Assembly (NCBI GenBank): GCA_030765065.1
Contig: CM060975.1
Span: 261,029,816-261,093,815, forward strand
Direction of reading: 5' to 3'
Source: Deroplatys truncata
Lineage: Eukaryota; Arthropoda; Insecta; Mantodea; Mantidae
Length of the DNA: 64,000 bases
Of this stretch, positions 23,108 to 34,260 are shown piece after piece. Numbering within the stretch: position 1 is the first letter of the stretch; every line of letters begins with the position of its first letter. A program made the translations under genes and the position numbers. Below the pieces are notes generated by a model. The model was not told the DNA's origin, searched no databases, and saw only the letters and a list, made by a program, of their open reading frames with translations.

Positions 23108-23620
23108 CATCCTCTACTACTTACCTACAGTGAGTAGAGCAAAATTCCATCTAAAAATTCGATATCGAAGTTGCATTGGAAACAACCATTTTGAGATTTC
23201 TCGAATAATAAAAACGAGCATTTTTAGAAAGATGTGTGACAGAGAGAGAAAGAGAGAGAGAGAGAGAGTGTGTGTGTTCCAGGGTGCGATATGAGGATTT
23301 TCAAGAAAATTCCCCACTTTTTTGGCCACTTTCAGTTTTCTCAAAAATGGCTCCAACGTTTTTGATTAAAACACCAAGTGTTTGAAATGCGAGTATTAAT
23401 ATAATAATAAAATATTGTATTGAAATCTTTGCGAATAGCTGCTTAACACCTCTTTATTCTGAGTGGCCTTTATGTAATTAGTAGACCATAATAGATAGAC
23501 AAAATATTACTATACAAAAATATTACATCTCATTAAAGCAGAGAATTTACAAATACAAATGTTAAGCTGTTAACCATTTCTGAGGTATTCTTTAAGGATA
23601 ACATACTTCAGTCAGTAGCT
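23108..23620 (+). repeat. Family C, copy (5' part) with GA/GT microsatellite
   Basis: It starts with the 5' block cagtgagtagagcaaaattc and aattcgatatcgaag. It continues with aataaaaacgagcattttt, a GA-then-GT run (23240-23278), the ttttcaagaaaattccccac phrase and ctcaaaaatggctccaacg. It fades after ttaaccatttctgaggta near 23580. Confidence 0.75.
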
Positions 23621-23749
23621 CATATCGGACGATGAATGAAAGAAATAGATGAAACACTCAAATGAATCCGGAGTCCCTACAGCTAATGTTGTAGGATAGA
23701 GTTGTAATCCTAATGCTGTCCAACATTCATCTTTTCAGGATAGGGGAAA

Positions 23750-24210
23750 GCCCCAAAGAAATCTTTTCCGAGAACTCGCCCTAATATTTTTTTATCTCTT
23801 ATGACTTGCCAATTATACAGGTCACTCTGCATGAAGACGATCTACACGAGCTATTCGCAGAAAATTGAAGATATACATCTTGTTACAAATATCTTAAACA
23901 TATGGCATTTTAATCAAAACTAAAAAAAAAACTTTTTCACGTAAAGGGCAGTTTGGGGCGGTGGGATTTTCTCGAAAACTTTCGTGTAGCATTCTTGAAA
24001 AATACTGAACTTAAATACCAACTTAGGTATATAACTGACTTTTCGTTTTTCAGTTATGCTGCTCATAAGCAGACATGCTCAGACACATAAAGAGATGGAT
24101 CTGAAAAGACTATTTTTTATTCAGGGAGCCTCAAAACGTGTATTTCCAGTAAAGTGTCAATATGGACTTTTTAGTTGGAGTGTAAATCTTCCTTTAGACA
24201 AAGTAATATC
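23750..24210 (-). repeat. Family C, copy (5' half)
   Basis: It contains cttgccaattatacaggtc, gctattcgcagaaaattg, the catatggcattttaatcaa phrase and gtaaagggcagtttgggg. The microsatellite site is short and interrupted (24060-24095), followed by ccagtaaagtgtcaatatgg and the truncated 5' end. It is separated by only 130 bases from a plus-strand copy, so the two form an inverted pair. Confidence 0.75.
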
Positions 24211-24794
24211 TTTTCTTATAAATAACTTCTAGAGTACATTTAAAAATACTTTACAATGAGTGGAAAAGACATTGTTGCATTTTAGGTGTTTTAAACACGT
24301 ATGTTTCAAATAAAGGCAAGAAGTAAAAAGATATCTTGGCTTTCTGTACACTTCTAGAGGGTAGGAGAACAGAAAGTAAAGTTTATTGCTGCTAATTTCG
24401 CAGCCTTGGGGCTTATCTTTCACGCAGTGCTACTATTTTAGAAATTCCACAATCACGAGTGGGGCAGAACATACGTTCCACTCCCACGAAGGGGCACATG
24501 TTGCGTGCATGTAGATATTTGCAGTGGACTGCGAAAATAATGACATTTACTGGCGGTAGAGAACCGCCTGCTGAACAGGGACTCATTTCATGTCGTAGCC
24601 TTCTTTACCATTCACAAATGTTCTGTGTAAATTAAAACTCCCAACAGAAACTCTTGTAATTTAATTCCAGGACATTATGGAAAGTACAGCTTTATTCTAA
24701 AGCCTTATTTAACTTAAAATAATATACAGATATAATAAGTAGTGTAATGTATTTGCAGTCAATCTGTTTTTTTTCTGTTTGTTTTGTTCTTTTA
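24211..24794. other. No recognisable feature
   Basis: AT-rich, with no family or gene signal. Confidence 0.35.
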
Positions 24795-25720
24795 CTCTCT
24801 CTACTACGTAAAGTGAGTAGGGAAAGAACTGTATTCCACCCAAAAATTCGATGTCGAGATTTCGCTAGAAATACATGTTTTCAGGCCTTCTGATTAAAAA
24901 TAAAAACATTTTTAGAAAAACGTCCGTGTGCGTGTGCGTGTGCGGGTGCGGGTGCGGGTGCGCGAGTGTGCGTGTGTGCGTGTGCGCGCGCGCGTCTGTG
25001 TGTATCTGTGAACAGCATAACTCAAAAAATTAAAAGTCGGATAAACACTAAATTTGGTATTGAAATTTAACACTTTCCAAAGATGGGTCACAAAGTTTTC
25101 GAGAAAATCTCCTTACCCCAAACTACTCTTTACGTGGAACATTTTTAGAAAATTTTTATTATCTATAAGTGACTCTTACGATTTGGATTAAAGTGCCATA
25201 TATTAAAGATACTTACATGACAAATAAAATGTATATCTTGAATTTAATGGGATAGCTTTTGATATTAACTTGATTAGGAAGGAATTTGGTATAATCTTGT
25301 ATAACTGGTAAACGTTAAACGATACACGAAAACGCAGTTCACAGAAAATGTAGGTCTCCTTAAAACACACAGTTTATTTTGAACAAGTTTTTGGGATCAG
25401 CTGTATCCATTATTAGTTGTTCAAATTGTGTAATACTTAGCCATTCCTTTAAAGTCCTTTCGATTTCCTATTGTTCGTGATGTCATGGACAAAGTATGGA
25501 ATTTTAAAACCAGCATATAGCGTCCAGTTCTTAAACATTTGACTATCGCTGTTCCCTTTGTACCTATAACGATAATGCAGTTATTTCCGGAAAAATTTAT
25601 CTTGATTAACATGAAGCAGATAGAAAAATAGGCTTTTGTAAGAATAATTTGTGTACCCACTAATAAGCGATAGAGCGTAGAGAAAGTCATGTGAATGTAA
25701 GACATCAGATCTTTTTTTAG
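24795..25720 (+). repeat. Family C, reference full-length copy
   Basis: This is the most complete copy, about 925 bp. In order it has the 5' block gtaaagtgagtagggaaag, attccacccaaaaattcgat, the GTGTGC-type microsatellite (24925-25010), aacagcataactcaaaaaat, a cactttccaaagatggg block, gagaaaatctccttacccca and gattaaagtgccatatatta. It then has tataactggtaaacgttaaa, atttgactatcgctgttccc, and the 3' end gtgaatgtaagacatcag. There is no coding capacity, no evident terminal inverted repeat and no pol III box. The class is unknown. Its copy number makes it the dominant repeat of the window. Confidence 0.8.
24925..25010. repeat. GTGTGC/GGGTGC-type microsatellite in family C
   Basis: A compound run of cgtgtg, gcgggt and cgcg units at the family's internal microsatellite position. 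Confidence 0.85.
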
Positions 25721-26289
25721 ATTATAACTTTTCTACCTCTAATGATGCGGTTATAAACCTCGGCATTGACAGTTGGTTGCCGGACCTCTGCTTAAGTATA
25801 ACATTGCCTAAGGAATAAATGTCGATTTGTCCAGCATAAGCAATTTAATGATGTACTATTCTGGACTAGCTATTTGCACAACCCACCCTAATTCCATCTA
25901 GCAGGAATTTTGGTTAATCGCCCATCACTGCAGTTCTATTATCTGAGAACACTACTAGAAAGCTTAGTGATTAGGGATGAAAGCTTAGGGATCTTCTGTG
26001 TTCAGTTTTTGGAGTAATATTTTTAGTTGTTTAATTTACCTTAGGCATAAACAAGTTAAAATGTGAACAAATCGCAAACTGGAAATAAGCTGGAAGTATA
26101 TTGGTCCATACAACTTTGCTCCATGTTCGCGAGTCTCTTACCCCTTTATCCACGAGACGATGCAGCATCATGGCATGAATTCAACTAACATCCTGTTCGT
26201 AGCCTTCAGGATTTATTCGCATATTGGGTTGCAGATATTAGGCCACATTTATATTTTTAGATGCCAACATGAAGAAGGTGTATTGTAGT
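25721..26289. other. No recognisable feature
   Basis: AT-rich, with nothing supportable. Confidence 0.35.
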
Positions 26290-26352
26290 TCCACTGTTGG
26301 GGAGCCAAAACTTGAAGTACGATACAAAGTTTCCGTGGCCTTCGCCCCACTT
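26290..26352 (-). promoter_or_regulatory. Family A leader, short (primer-site-like unit)
   Basis: On the minus strand, after the LTR, ggggcgaaggccacggaaac is followed by cttcaagttttggctcccca (complement of 26295-26314). The latter is a diverged primer-binding-site-like unit parallel to 12099-12112. Confidence 0.5.
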
Positions 26353-27156
26353 TAAAAAAAATCAACTTTGTATTTTTTTATGTTTATTTATGTATTATAT
26401 CTGTATGTTTGCCTCGGCTGCGTCAGTATTTTTGCAGAAACACGCATCTCTTAGCAGGGGTGGTGTGGCCAAAGAATGAAGGCTTAAACAAATTATTATT
26501 TTTACTTCACTCTTTCTTATTAATCTTTCACACGATTAAATGGCACTTCACTGATATATCATCCTGTAGAGCTGTGAAATTGTTAATTACTTTTTAACAC
26601 GCAAACCTTACATTATTTTCGCCGTAATGAATATTCATGTGTCACACATTGAACACGTCCGTACCGATAGGGTACGCAATCTAATAGCGTCTGCCTGGGA
26701 ACGCTGTCTTTTACCGTCTGCCGCCTGAAATTGCACAATTTTTCTATTTCAAGTTTCTGATTGGCTAAGCCTACTCCAATAGAATACTTTTATTTAACTT
26801 AAGCTTTTTCTAGTTGTTGATTGGCCATTTATAAACTGTTTTAAATATTACATTATCGTTCCAAGAATTATTAGTATCATTATTAAACTTTCTAATTTAT
26901 TGTTGTCTCAAGGTTACCTCATTGTTACCTCATTGTTAACAACTTTCGGCTTCTATTCTCACAGCTCCTACATTGTTAAATTACGTAATACATTCACATA
27001 ACATTATTATACATGTACATAATTATATAAACTTAATACAATGACTGTTACGTACATTTTATATATTATTACATATATTGCTATAAGGCGGACTGCTATT
27101 ATATTTTTATTATATAATTAGACTGATATTATTTAAGTGTTAAAAATACTGCCTCA
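26353..27156 (-). mobile_element. LTR-like repeat family A, copy 2
   Basis: The reverse complement starts tgaggcagtatttttaacac (end at 27156). It contains the two direct CCAAT motifs and the inverted one (attggctaagcc near 26761, attggccatttataaac near 26820), plus the gacgcagccgaggc block near 26410. It faces outward from copy 3, which starts 840 bases to the right. Confidence 0.75.
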
Positions 27157-27995
27157 AACAAAACAAGGTTTTTGGGAAACTTTTTGTATAACGAAACTTA
27201 GTCATGTTTAAAAAGAAATTTCTTCACTGCGTGCACCTTCTGCATGCTCATTCCCATTCCCGTTAACTGCAATAATGTTTTTTTCGTAAGTTTTTCACTT
27301 TTATCATACATTAGGTTCCACTCACCCCTGTCACGTCACTTATTGAAAGGCTGGAATTAAATCCCAAGAACCAATAAGTAACAAAGCAGAGGTAAAAAAT
27401 AACCTCTCAATGAATTTTGCTATGATTATGGCAGAGATGGTAGTCCGAGGTAACGCGATTAGTGACTCGGCCTTGTAGAGAGAAGGTGGATGAGAAATGA
27501 GTTACCTGCAGCACTAAAACGCTGCAAAGTAATTGTCATAATATGTATTTACGTCAAGCGCTTCTTTTTAAGTAGATATTCAAATGGAATATAATATTAC
27601 ATTTAAAGAAGAGTTTATTTTTATCGCCTCAATTGAATAAATTTCATATAAATATTTTGTCACCAAGAGGATATTATTTTGACATAGTAGTCAATTTCAG
27701 TAATTACTTTGCTCTATTATCGTTTGACACCAGCATAATGTTAATAATAATTATAATATTATTATAAACTTTCTTCCTCTTCTTCTTCTTATTATTATCA
27801 TCATCTAATGTGACCTTGTAGTCAAAGTCTGGTTAAATTATATCAATATTCTTATGATTAACTTCATAGTATACAATTGCAGGAGTATAGATAACTCATT
27901 GACAGTCTTACGTACCGCCCACCTTTTGGAATGATATATACAACTTGAAATTAAACTGGCTAAAATTCTGCAAGAGGTGAATAGAAGGGAGACGG
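27157..27995. other. Spacer between inverted family A LTRs
   Basis: This holds a purine/pyrimidine-rich ctt run at 27770-27790 and a TAATAATTATAATATTATTA self-complementary patch at 27741-27764. No coding or internal retrotransposon sequence is recognised, so the two LTRs do not look like ends of one element. Confidence 0.4.
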
Positions 27996-28800
27996 TGAGG
28001 CAGTATTTTTAACACTTAAATATTTCATTCTAACTATATAATATAAAATTCAATAACAGCCCGCCTTGAAGCAATATGTGTATAAATAGCATATAAAATA
28101 TATGTAACAGTCATTGTATTATGTTTATATTATTATGTACATGCTTAGTAATGTTATGTAAATGTATTAGGTAATTTAACAATATAGGACCTGTGATAAT
28201 AGAGGCCGAAAGTTGCTAACAATGAGGTAATCTTGTGGCAATAATGAATTGGAAAGTTTAATGATGCTACTACTAATTCTTGGAGCAAAAATGATGTAAT
28301 TTTAGACGGTTTATAGATAGCCAATCAACAACCAGAAAACCTGAAAGTTACATAAAAGTATTCTATTGGAGTAGTATTAGCCAATCAGAGACTTGAAATA
28401 GATGAAATTTGCAAATTCAGGCGGCAAAAGTCAGTTGCTAGTAGGCAGTGTTCCTAACCGGACGCGAGACGCGTTCCCGAGCATTTAAATACGTATTTAG
28501 TGTGAGACATATAAAAAAATTCATAACGGTGAGAATATTATAAAGTTTACGTGTTAAAAAGTGCAAGTAATTAATAAATAATCTCACAGCTCTCTATATA
28601 AGTGAAGTGTTATTAAATCGTGTGAAGGATTAATAAAAGCAGTGAAGTAAAAACTATAATCTGTGTAGGCCTACATTCTTTAGCCGCATCACCCTCGGTT
28701 AAGAAATACATGTTTCTACAAATTAATATTGACGCAGCCGAGGCAAACGTAAATAATATAATATTTAAAGAAACATAAAAATACAAAGTTGATTCTTAAA
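27996..28800 (+). mobile_element. LTR-like repeat family A, copy 3
   Basis: It starts tgaggcagtatttttaacac at 27996 and has caataacagcccgccttgaa, gccaatcaacaaccagaaaa, attagccaatcagagactt, gtgtgagac, the gtgaagtgttattaaatcg block and gacgcagccgaggc. It runs into gggggcgaaggccaccggaa at 28803, the same junction as in the other copies. Confidence 0.75.
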
Positions 28801-28990
28801 CAGTGGGGGCGAAGGCCACCGGAAACTTTGCACCATACATGAGGCATTCAACCTTTTCAAATTGGCTTTCCACAGTGAAGCAACTAAATTACTTCAACGG
28901 TAGAAAACAGTGCTACACATTCCGGTACCACCTTATATCCTCTCGTTTCTCTAGGGGCCATTTTTTCCGCTCCCAATGTACACTTTCCTT
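28801..28990 (+). promoter_or_regulatory. Family A leader after copy 3
   Basis: After gggggcgaaggccaccggaa comes ttgcaccatacatgaggc and ttcaaattggctttccacag (28856-28875), a diverged primer-site-like unit. Homology to the other leaders fades after about 80 bases. Confidence 0.4.
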
Positions 28991-29039
28991 TTTCTGCGTG
29001 TAATTTACGCTTACTCGTGAAGCTAATACAATATTATAA

Positions 29040-29115
29040 GATGTTTCTCCCGGCGGAGAATGGAACTCGAGCCATGCTAGTCTGACTTGATACTAGACAC
29101 CGTACTAACGAGGTA
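29040..29115 (-). repeat. tRNA-like scrap
   Basis: On the minus strand, tcgttagtacggtgtctagt resembles an A box and tggctcgagttccattc resembles a B box, with near-tRNA spacing. No body sequence is recognised. Confidence 0.3.
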
Positions 29116-29239
29116 TGGTCATAGGCAATTTACAAGGAATTACTACTCTTTAAAGTGTGCAAAATCGCTTAGGATTTACGCTGCGATGCTGGTACCTACT
29201 CAGATGAACCCTGGGTACAGAGACTTAAGAATTACCCAA

Positions 29240-29390
29240 ATTTCGTCTTTTGAGGGAAGTTAAACCCCCGATAGAAACCAGGTAATTCAAAGTGACCGAG
29301 ATTTGAAATCCGGATCCTTTTGAATGAAAGGTAGATACGCTACCTCCATACCAGATAAGTGGACTGCGCCATCTTATCTCGTGAAAGAAG
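29240..29390 (-). repeat. tRNA-derived SINE head
   Basis: The minus strand reads aagatggcgcagtccactta (A-box region), then a ggtagcgtatctacctttca anticodon-like stem, and gatttcaaatctcggtcac (B-box region). It is degenerate, but the order and spacing are tRNA-like. Confidence 0.45.
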
Positions 29391-29794
29391 AATGTTATTC
29401 ATTCCATAGCTAGCTTTGCTTGCAACGTGACTACCAAATGAACTTTAGATAGTTGAATTTTAGATTATAAGCTACACTTTTACGTATTACTGGTTGTATA
29501 TGGAGTGAAGTACATACCATTCTGTCTTCCTTTACGTTCTAAACTTCTAATAGTACAGGACATTACAGAGTGTAGTAGAAATTCAACAAAATTTTAGGAA
29601 ACACACATAGATTCCTAGACATTGTTTTATGAAAGCTGACAGGCGCGATGAAGAGAGTCGTGTATGAGATCTAAGTAATCTTGCAGTAATTATGGTATGC
29701 AAAATATAGGGTAATTCTGTAGGGTATACATTTCTGTAATATAGTTATGCATTAGTTTTTTACTTGCAAGTAAACCAAAGAAGAAAATACAAAT
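29391..29794. other. No recognisable feature
   Basis: AT-rich, with nothing supportable. Confidence 0.35.
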
Positions 29795-30190
29795 GTTGTT
29801 TGTTTTCGTCACTGGAAACACATACCTGGATGTGCTGAAAATATTTGGGAGCCCAAGCTGGTATCTAATGGGATTATGATACTGTTATTTTTCAACAGGA
29901 TGGGCACCCCCTCATTATTCGGAACTACCTAAATGTAGGTTTTCCCGGCAGACGGATTGGTCTTGCCGCGTCAAGGATGTAGGTCCCTGCTCCCACTCAA
30001 CGGCCGTGGGCCCTTAGAGCCTTTTTGTCTGGGGGTTATTCAAGTCTAAAGTTTGCAGGTGAAGATCCACAGTATTGGACATTTAAAACAGTGTATTAGA
30101 GTGGTAACTGCTGAGAATACACCAGCTATGCTTGCGTGGAATGCTGGGGACTGAGCCTAGACGTATAAGGTGGTCACATTGAAATGTACT
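29795..30190 (+). pseudogene. DDE transposase C-terminal remnant (Tc1/mariner-related)
   Basis: Broken frames read VTGNTYLDVLKIFGSP, then QDGHPLIIRNYLNVGFPGRR with IG immediately after, then (with shifts) a PLEPFCLGVIQV stretch where PLDFFLWGY is typical. Near 30115-30180 comes a TPAML...W followed by a GGHIE-type end. This is the order of the C-terminal half of a common insect transposase family. It has the QDG.PPH block (second catalytic Asp), the FPGRWIGR block, a PLDFFLWG block (third acidic residue), and a TP.ML/GGHIE tail. The N-terminal half is absent and at least three frameshifts are present. A second fragment of the same family lies at 45720-46125. Confidence 0.7.
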
Positions 30191-30261
30191 GAAATGATAC
30201 CCTATTGCGACATATGCTTCAGTACTATTTAATATTGTGTAATTAAACTGTTTAAACAATA

Positions 30262-30512
30262 TATAATCAGTCAGCCTCTGTGGTGTGGGGGTAGCGTGGC
30301 TGCATCACATTCAAGAGGTCTCGAGTTCGAATCTCGGTTAGGGTGAGTTAACCGGATAAGTCTTTTTTCCGGGGTTTTACCTTATCCTGAGAACATGGAT
30401 ATAGTATAACTTGAGCTCCTGGTCCCGCGTTCATTTGAGCATCAGTTCACCGATTTCATTCGTTCACCGTGCGATAAGACCTACCAGGTTAAAGGACGTT
30501 AAACTTCAAGGG
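30262..30512 (+). repeat. tRNA-derived SINE, full-looking copy
   Basis: The A-box region is tggtgtgggggtagcgtgg (30281-30299) and the B box is gagttcgaatctc (30323-30335), followed by a ttttttccggggttttacct body. The 3' part reads gttcatttgagcatcagttc, accaggttaaaggacgttaa and acttcaa. About 250 bp long. The same 3' body recurs at 36905-37010 without a head. Confidence 0.75.
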
Positions 30513-30599
30513 TAAAAAATACAACGACTTTAGAAAAACACTATATTATTAAGCGCTATACGTTTTACTGAGTTTCATAAACATGATAATTACATTTCA

Positions 30600-30930
30600 G
30601 AACTATGTTTTATATTTAATCTACAAATCATTCCTACAAAATCTTATTTTTCTATCTATTTCATGTTAATTGTAATGAATGTTTCTATAAATGGTTTAGT
30701 TACATATTTAGTTGTAGTTAAAAGAGGGGATACATGAAGATGAGGCGATAATTAACTCTTATAAAGTTGACCGCTATATGCTGTCTTTGACCAGGCTCTT
30801 TAAATGACCACTAGAAACAAAAGAATTGCGATTTAACACCCTATGGTGAAGCATTGGAAAATTCGAGGCACAGCAACAAATGTCTCAGAAATTGTTAATG
30901 CTGCAAAGCATTTATTTGACAAATTATGTG
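30600..30930 (-). repeat. Family C, 3' fragment
   Basis: It shows cttatttttctatctatttc, atgttaattg, a ggtttagttacatatttag region, and caaatgtctcagaaattgtt aatg. These are in the same order as the minus-strand copies at 31810 and 54060. Confidence 0.6.
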
Positions 30931-31809
30931 TTTTAACGAGATAACTGTTTTTTGTACGGCTAAGTTTTTGTCCGTTTGTTATTGCTCCCCACTACAGTAA
31001 GAAGCGCTTCTAACTGCCCTAATGTTTGTAATTTCCTTCACTAATATTCTAACTTTAATTAAATCTTCCATAAGTTTCCCCATCTACCAAAACACTACAT
31101 CGTGTATATAATTTGCTCAACTGTTGAGGTCGAAGCATTCTCTCAGACGTCCCTTTCGCTGCCTGTGGGACAAAGCAATTGCATTTAATGGCCCTTTTCT
31201 GAAATTCGACGTGATAATGACATGGCGGTAAAAGCTTGGGTGATGTAGCGCTTGAAGCCTCATCCTCCTCGCGGTTCGCGGCGGCCAATTAGCACAAATT
31301 GAGGCGCCCGTGATGTTCTTTGTATAATCGCTGGCCGTGATGATGATAAGTGGCCTACAGGCATCTGAATAATTTCTGCTTTTTAAATACGTTTCTTGTC
31401 GAAGATAGCCATCCGCAGTTATAAACCGTCTGTGGTTAATAGGAATGGACTAGATAAATGGCTGCTACTTCAGAGTACAATAAGATACGTTTAAAAGAAT
31501 GCTTTAACGCAATGACTGAAATAAAAGGACGTACTGCCTATACAATGAATAGCTGGAGACCTAATCACAGGCCACACTGTTCCTCCTCTACAGGTTGTTG
31601 TTGTGTCATCCCATTCAATTTTAGTTAAGTAACCAAGTTGGGGAGATATAGGCTAAAGGAAGGAACTGGTTGTGAACTATCAACTTAAACAAGAGAAAGT
31701 AAACATGACAAATAAGCTATACGAAACAATATAGTGGTCACTCAGTGGAGTATTTAAGCACACCATTGCGTCAATTATATAAATCAACACGTCAGGTTTA
31801 GGTACTTAC
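30931..31809. other. Unrecognised, slightly GC-richer patch
   Basis: A minus-strand 77-codon open stretch (31055-31288) begins with MAAANREEDEASSATSPK and has three His/Cys residues later on. I recognise no domain and see no supporting exon signals. It is the one place here where a small conserved exon seems conceivable, but the evidence is thin. Confidence 0.3.
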
Positions 31810-32565
31810 AGAACAAAAATCTGATGTGTTGCATTCACATTACTTTCTCCACTCTTGTACAAACTATACTTGTAAGTGTTTATTTTTCTATCTACTTCTT
31901 GTTATCTAAATAAACCTTCAGGACATATTTACCCATTTTGTAGGTATAAGAAGGATTCAGTAGAAAGTAATAGTCACATTTTTAAAAAGCAGGTCGCTAT
32001 GTGGTGGCTTTGAAATTCCATACTCTTTGCACGACCATGAGAATAAACGAATAGCGACTTACCGCTTCTAAAAGTTTAAAGTATTTGAAAAATGTAAACC
32101 AATATCAAAGAATATCTCGGAAAAAATTAACACCACAAAAAAATTGAAAAAAATTCTGGGTTTTAACGAGATATGCACTTTTTTGTAATCAGATTTTGGC
32201 TCTCTCTTGCAGTTTACCAATTATATAAAACACTTCATAACTCAAATGCTATTCGCAGAAAATTCCAGATATACACTTAAGTTGACATGCCAATATGTTA
32301 AACATATGATATTTTAATCAAAATCGTTAAGAGCCAATTTTAAGAAAACAAAAACACTGAAAATTTGCCTATGTAAAGGGTAGTTTATGAAAATCTTCGT
32401 GTCTCGTCCTTACATGTCCTAATATTTAACCGACTTTTCGTTTTGTGTTATGCTGCACACACATACCCATGGATCTTATTCTAACAAAATGCATTTTTTG
32501 GACTTGGGGAGCCTCAAATTTTGATATCAATTTTTTGAGTGGAATGCAAAAGTATATCCTCTGCT
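31810..32565 (-). repeat. Family C, near-complete copy
   Basis: It begins with ctgatgtgttgcattcacat (3' end) and includes gtaggtataagaaggattca, gtggtggctttgaaattcca, tactctttgcacgaccatga, aatctcgg, gtttaccaattatataaaac and catatgatattttaatcaaa. The microsatellite site is a short cacacacatacc (32456), and the 5' end reads gagtggaatgcaaaagtata. Confidence 0.8.
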
Positions 32566-33559
32566 TTATTTATTTATATATTTACTGATGGCAAATATTT
32601 GCAGCAGAAAACTATAATACATGAATTTTTAGCATCACACCTGAATGAAAAAAATCTCGTGCTCAGGGGCGGATTCCTCAAACTTAGTACAAAGTGCATG
32701 TTTCATTAATTATTATTCCTATATAATTAGAAACAACTATTTCATTCAAATCAGAATTATATTGTCTGCATTTATCTTAAGTTGCCTAATAATCATAAAC
32801 TATAAACAACTGCAAAATTATTTTAATTAAGCTGAATTAATTACAATTGACGTAACTATTTAAGTGAAACGTACAAGTATGATGTAAAATGACTACTACC
32901 ACATAATTTTCAGATAACAGTAGCTAAAATTCAGTTTTAATTCGACTATATTATATAAGGCATACATAACTTTTTGATACTAAAATTCTTTCTTGATAAT
33001 GTTTCACTTGTAGTTTTGAATTTATAAATGTTAAACTGCTGCAAAAATGAATGCTTCTTTATAATCATGCTATATAACTTGCGTCAACATTCCTACTATT
33101 TGTGTAGACCGTAGCTATTAAACGTTTGGGTTCAATTAAACATATAGAATCAGAGCTTTATAATTATTAGAGAGCAATAGAAATATATTATGATTTTTTG
33201 TTGTAATTTAATAAAACATTATAGTAAAGATAGTGTATTTTGAATACACTGAATTCAGAATTTAAGAGTACTGGTGAATACTCGATGGTCTCTTCCAGGC
33301 ATATTTTAATTATTCCTTTTTGTACTAATATTAACGGTGTAAAGTACTGATGAATGAACTACGTCACTCTATAGTACCGCATTGAATGAATTGTACTAAA
33401 GGCTTATACCAAGTAATCACTAGGAAAATAGTTTTTAAATGTGACAAAAAAGACAAGGGTTGAGTAAAGAAAGCAAAATAATAAAGGTAATATAACACAC
33501 CAGGTACGGTACTCAGATACAGGGTCATCCAGAACCACTGTGCAGATTTTAAAATATTA
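32566..33559. other. No recognisable feature
   Basis: Very AT-rich. The 61-codon open stretch at 32645-32830 has no motif. Confidence 0.4.
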
Positions 33560-33775
33560 TTGGAAATTGTACAATGGAGATAGGAATATTGTGACGCAAT
33601 GGGTATGACCCAAGGTTATTGGGAGATCACACCGGGCAGTTGGAGATATGCGAAGATAAGAAGCGCTATCGTCAGATAACCAGAATCTTCCGGAAGTTTC
33701 CTTCCCCGCCTCCAGAACGTGTATCCAGAAGACTCTAGGAAGTTCTGAGGAAACTTCCACCTGTTACAATAGTAG
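33560..33775 (+). promoter_or_regulatory. Heat-shock-element-like repeat, copy 1
   Basis: This is homologous, in opposite orientation, to 39665-39885: it shares atgacccaaggttattggga, cgctatcgtcagataaccag and cagaatcttccggaag. It carries four perfect alternating GAA/TTC pentamers at 33682-33701 (agaat cttcc ggaag tttcc) and a second cluster at 33738-33758 including ggaaacttcc. Such arrays are the binding sites of heat-shock factor. No TATA box or gene follows in this copy, so it looks like a promoter piece carried by a repeat. Confidence 0.55.
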
Positions 33776-33959
33776 TCGTAGTTTCAGTAGTCTACTATTC
33801 TAAAACACAATTGCATAAGCCTGATGGCCGTAGATGCTTTTCCTGTTCCTAGAACCTTACAATAAGTGTATACTACTAAATATATACTTTTGGTAACTAC
33901 ACACTAACTATAGGGAGTAAGTGGAATCTGTTGAGCGAGTTAACCAGTGGGTTTCTGGT

Positions 33960-34260
33960 GCGACCAGAAGTGCTGTTCCCCTAGCGAGTTTGTGACCCTC
34001 GTAGTCGCGGTCGCTGGAGTGGTCACGTGTTCGAGTCCCGCCACGGGCATGGGTGTTTGTGTGTGTTGTTGAAATAAGCGGTATGAAAACAGTAAAATAC
34101 AGTGGAATAAACTGGGTACAACAAGGGAACTTTTAAGAAAACAAAATGCCGTGACGTGCAATGAATGCTGCATCATACGCGAGGTATTGGAGAAGGCTGG
34201 ACTCCCCAGTGGGTGAACCGTCCGGAAGAAGCGGCTAATTCGTGCGTAATTCATTACTCC
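33960..34260 (+). repeat. tRNA-like SINE candidate
   Basis: gtgttcgagtcccgccacgg (34026-34045) is a very good B box. Upstream gcgagtttgtgaccctcgta or gtcgcggtcgctggagtgg could be the A-box side. The body gttgttgaaataagcggtat follows. The ends are not defined, and the overlapping minus-strand ORF (33940-34254) is not credible. Confidence 0.45.

Noticed and set aside
31055-31288. 77-codon minus-strand ORF as a possible exon
   Set aside because: Its composition looks protein-like, but I cannot identify a family or splice sites. It is kept only as a note in the gap entry.
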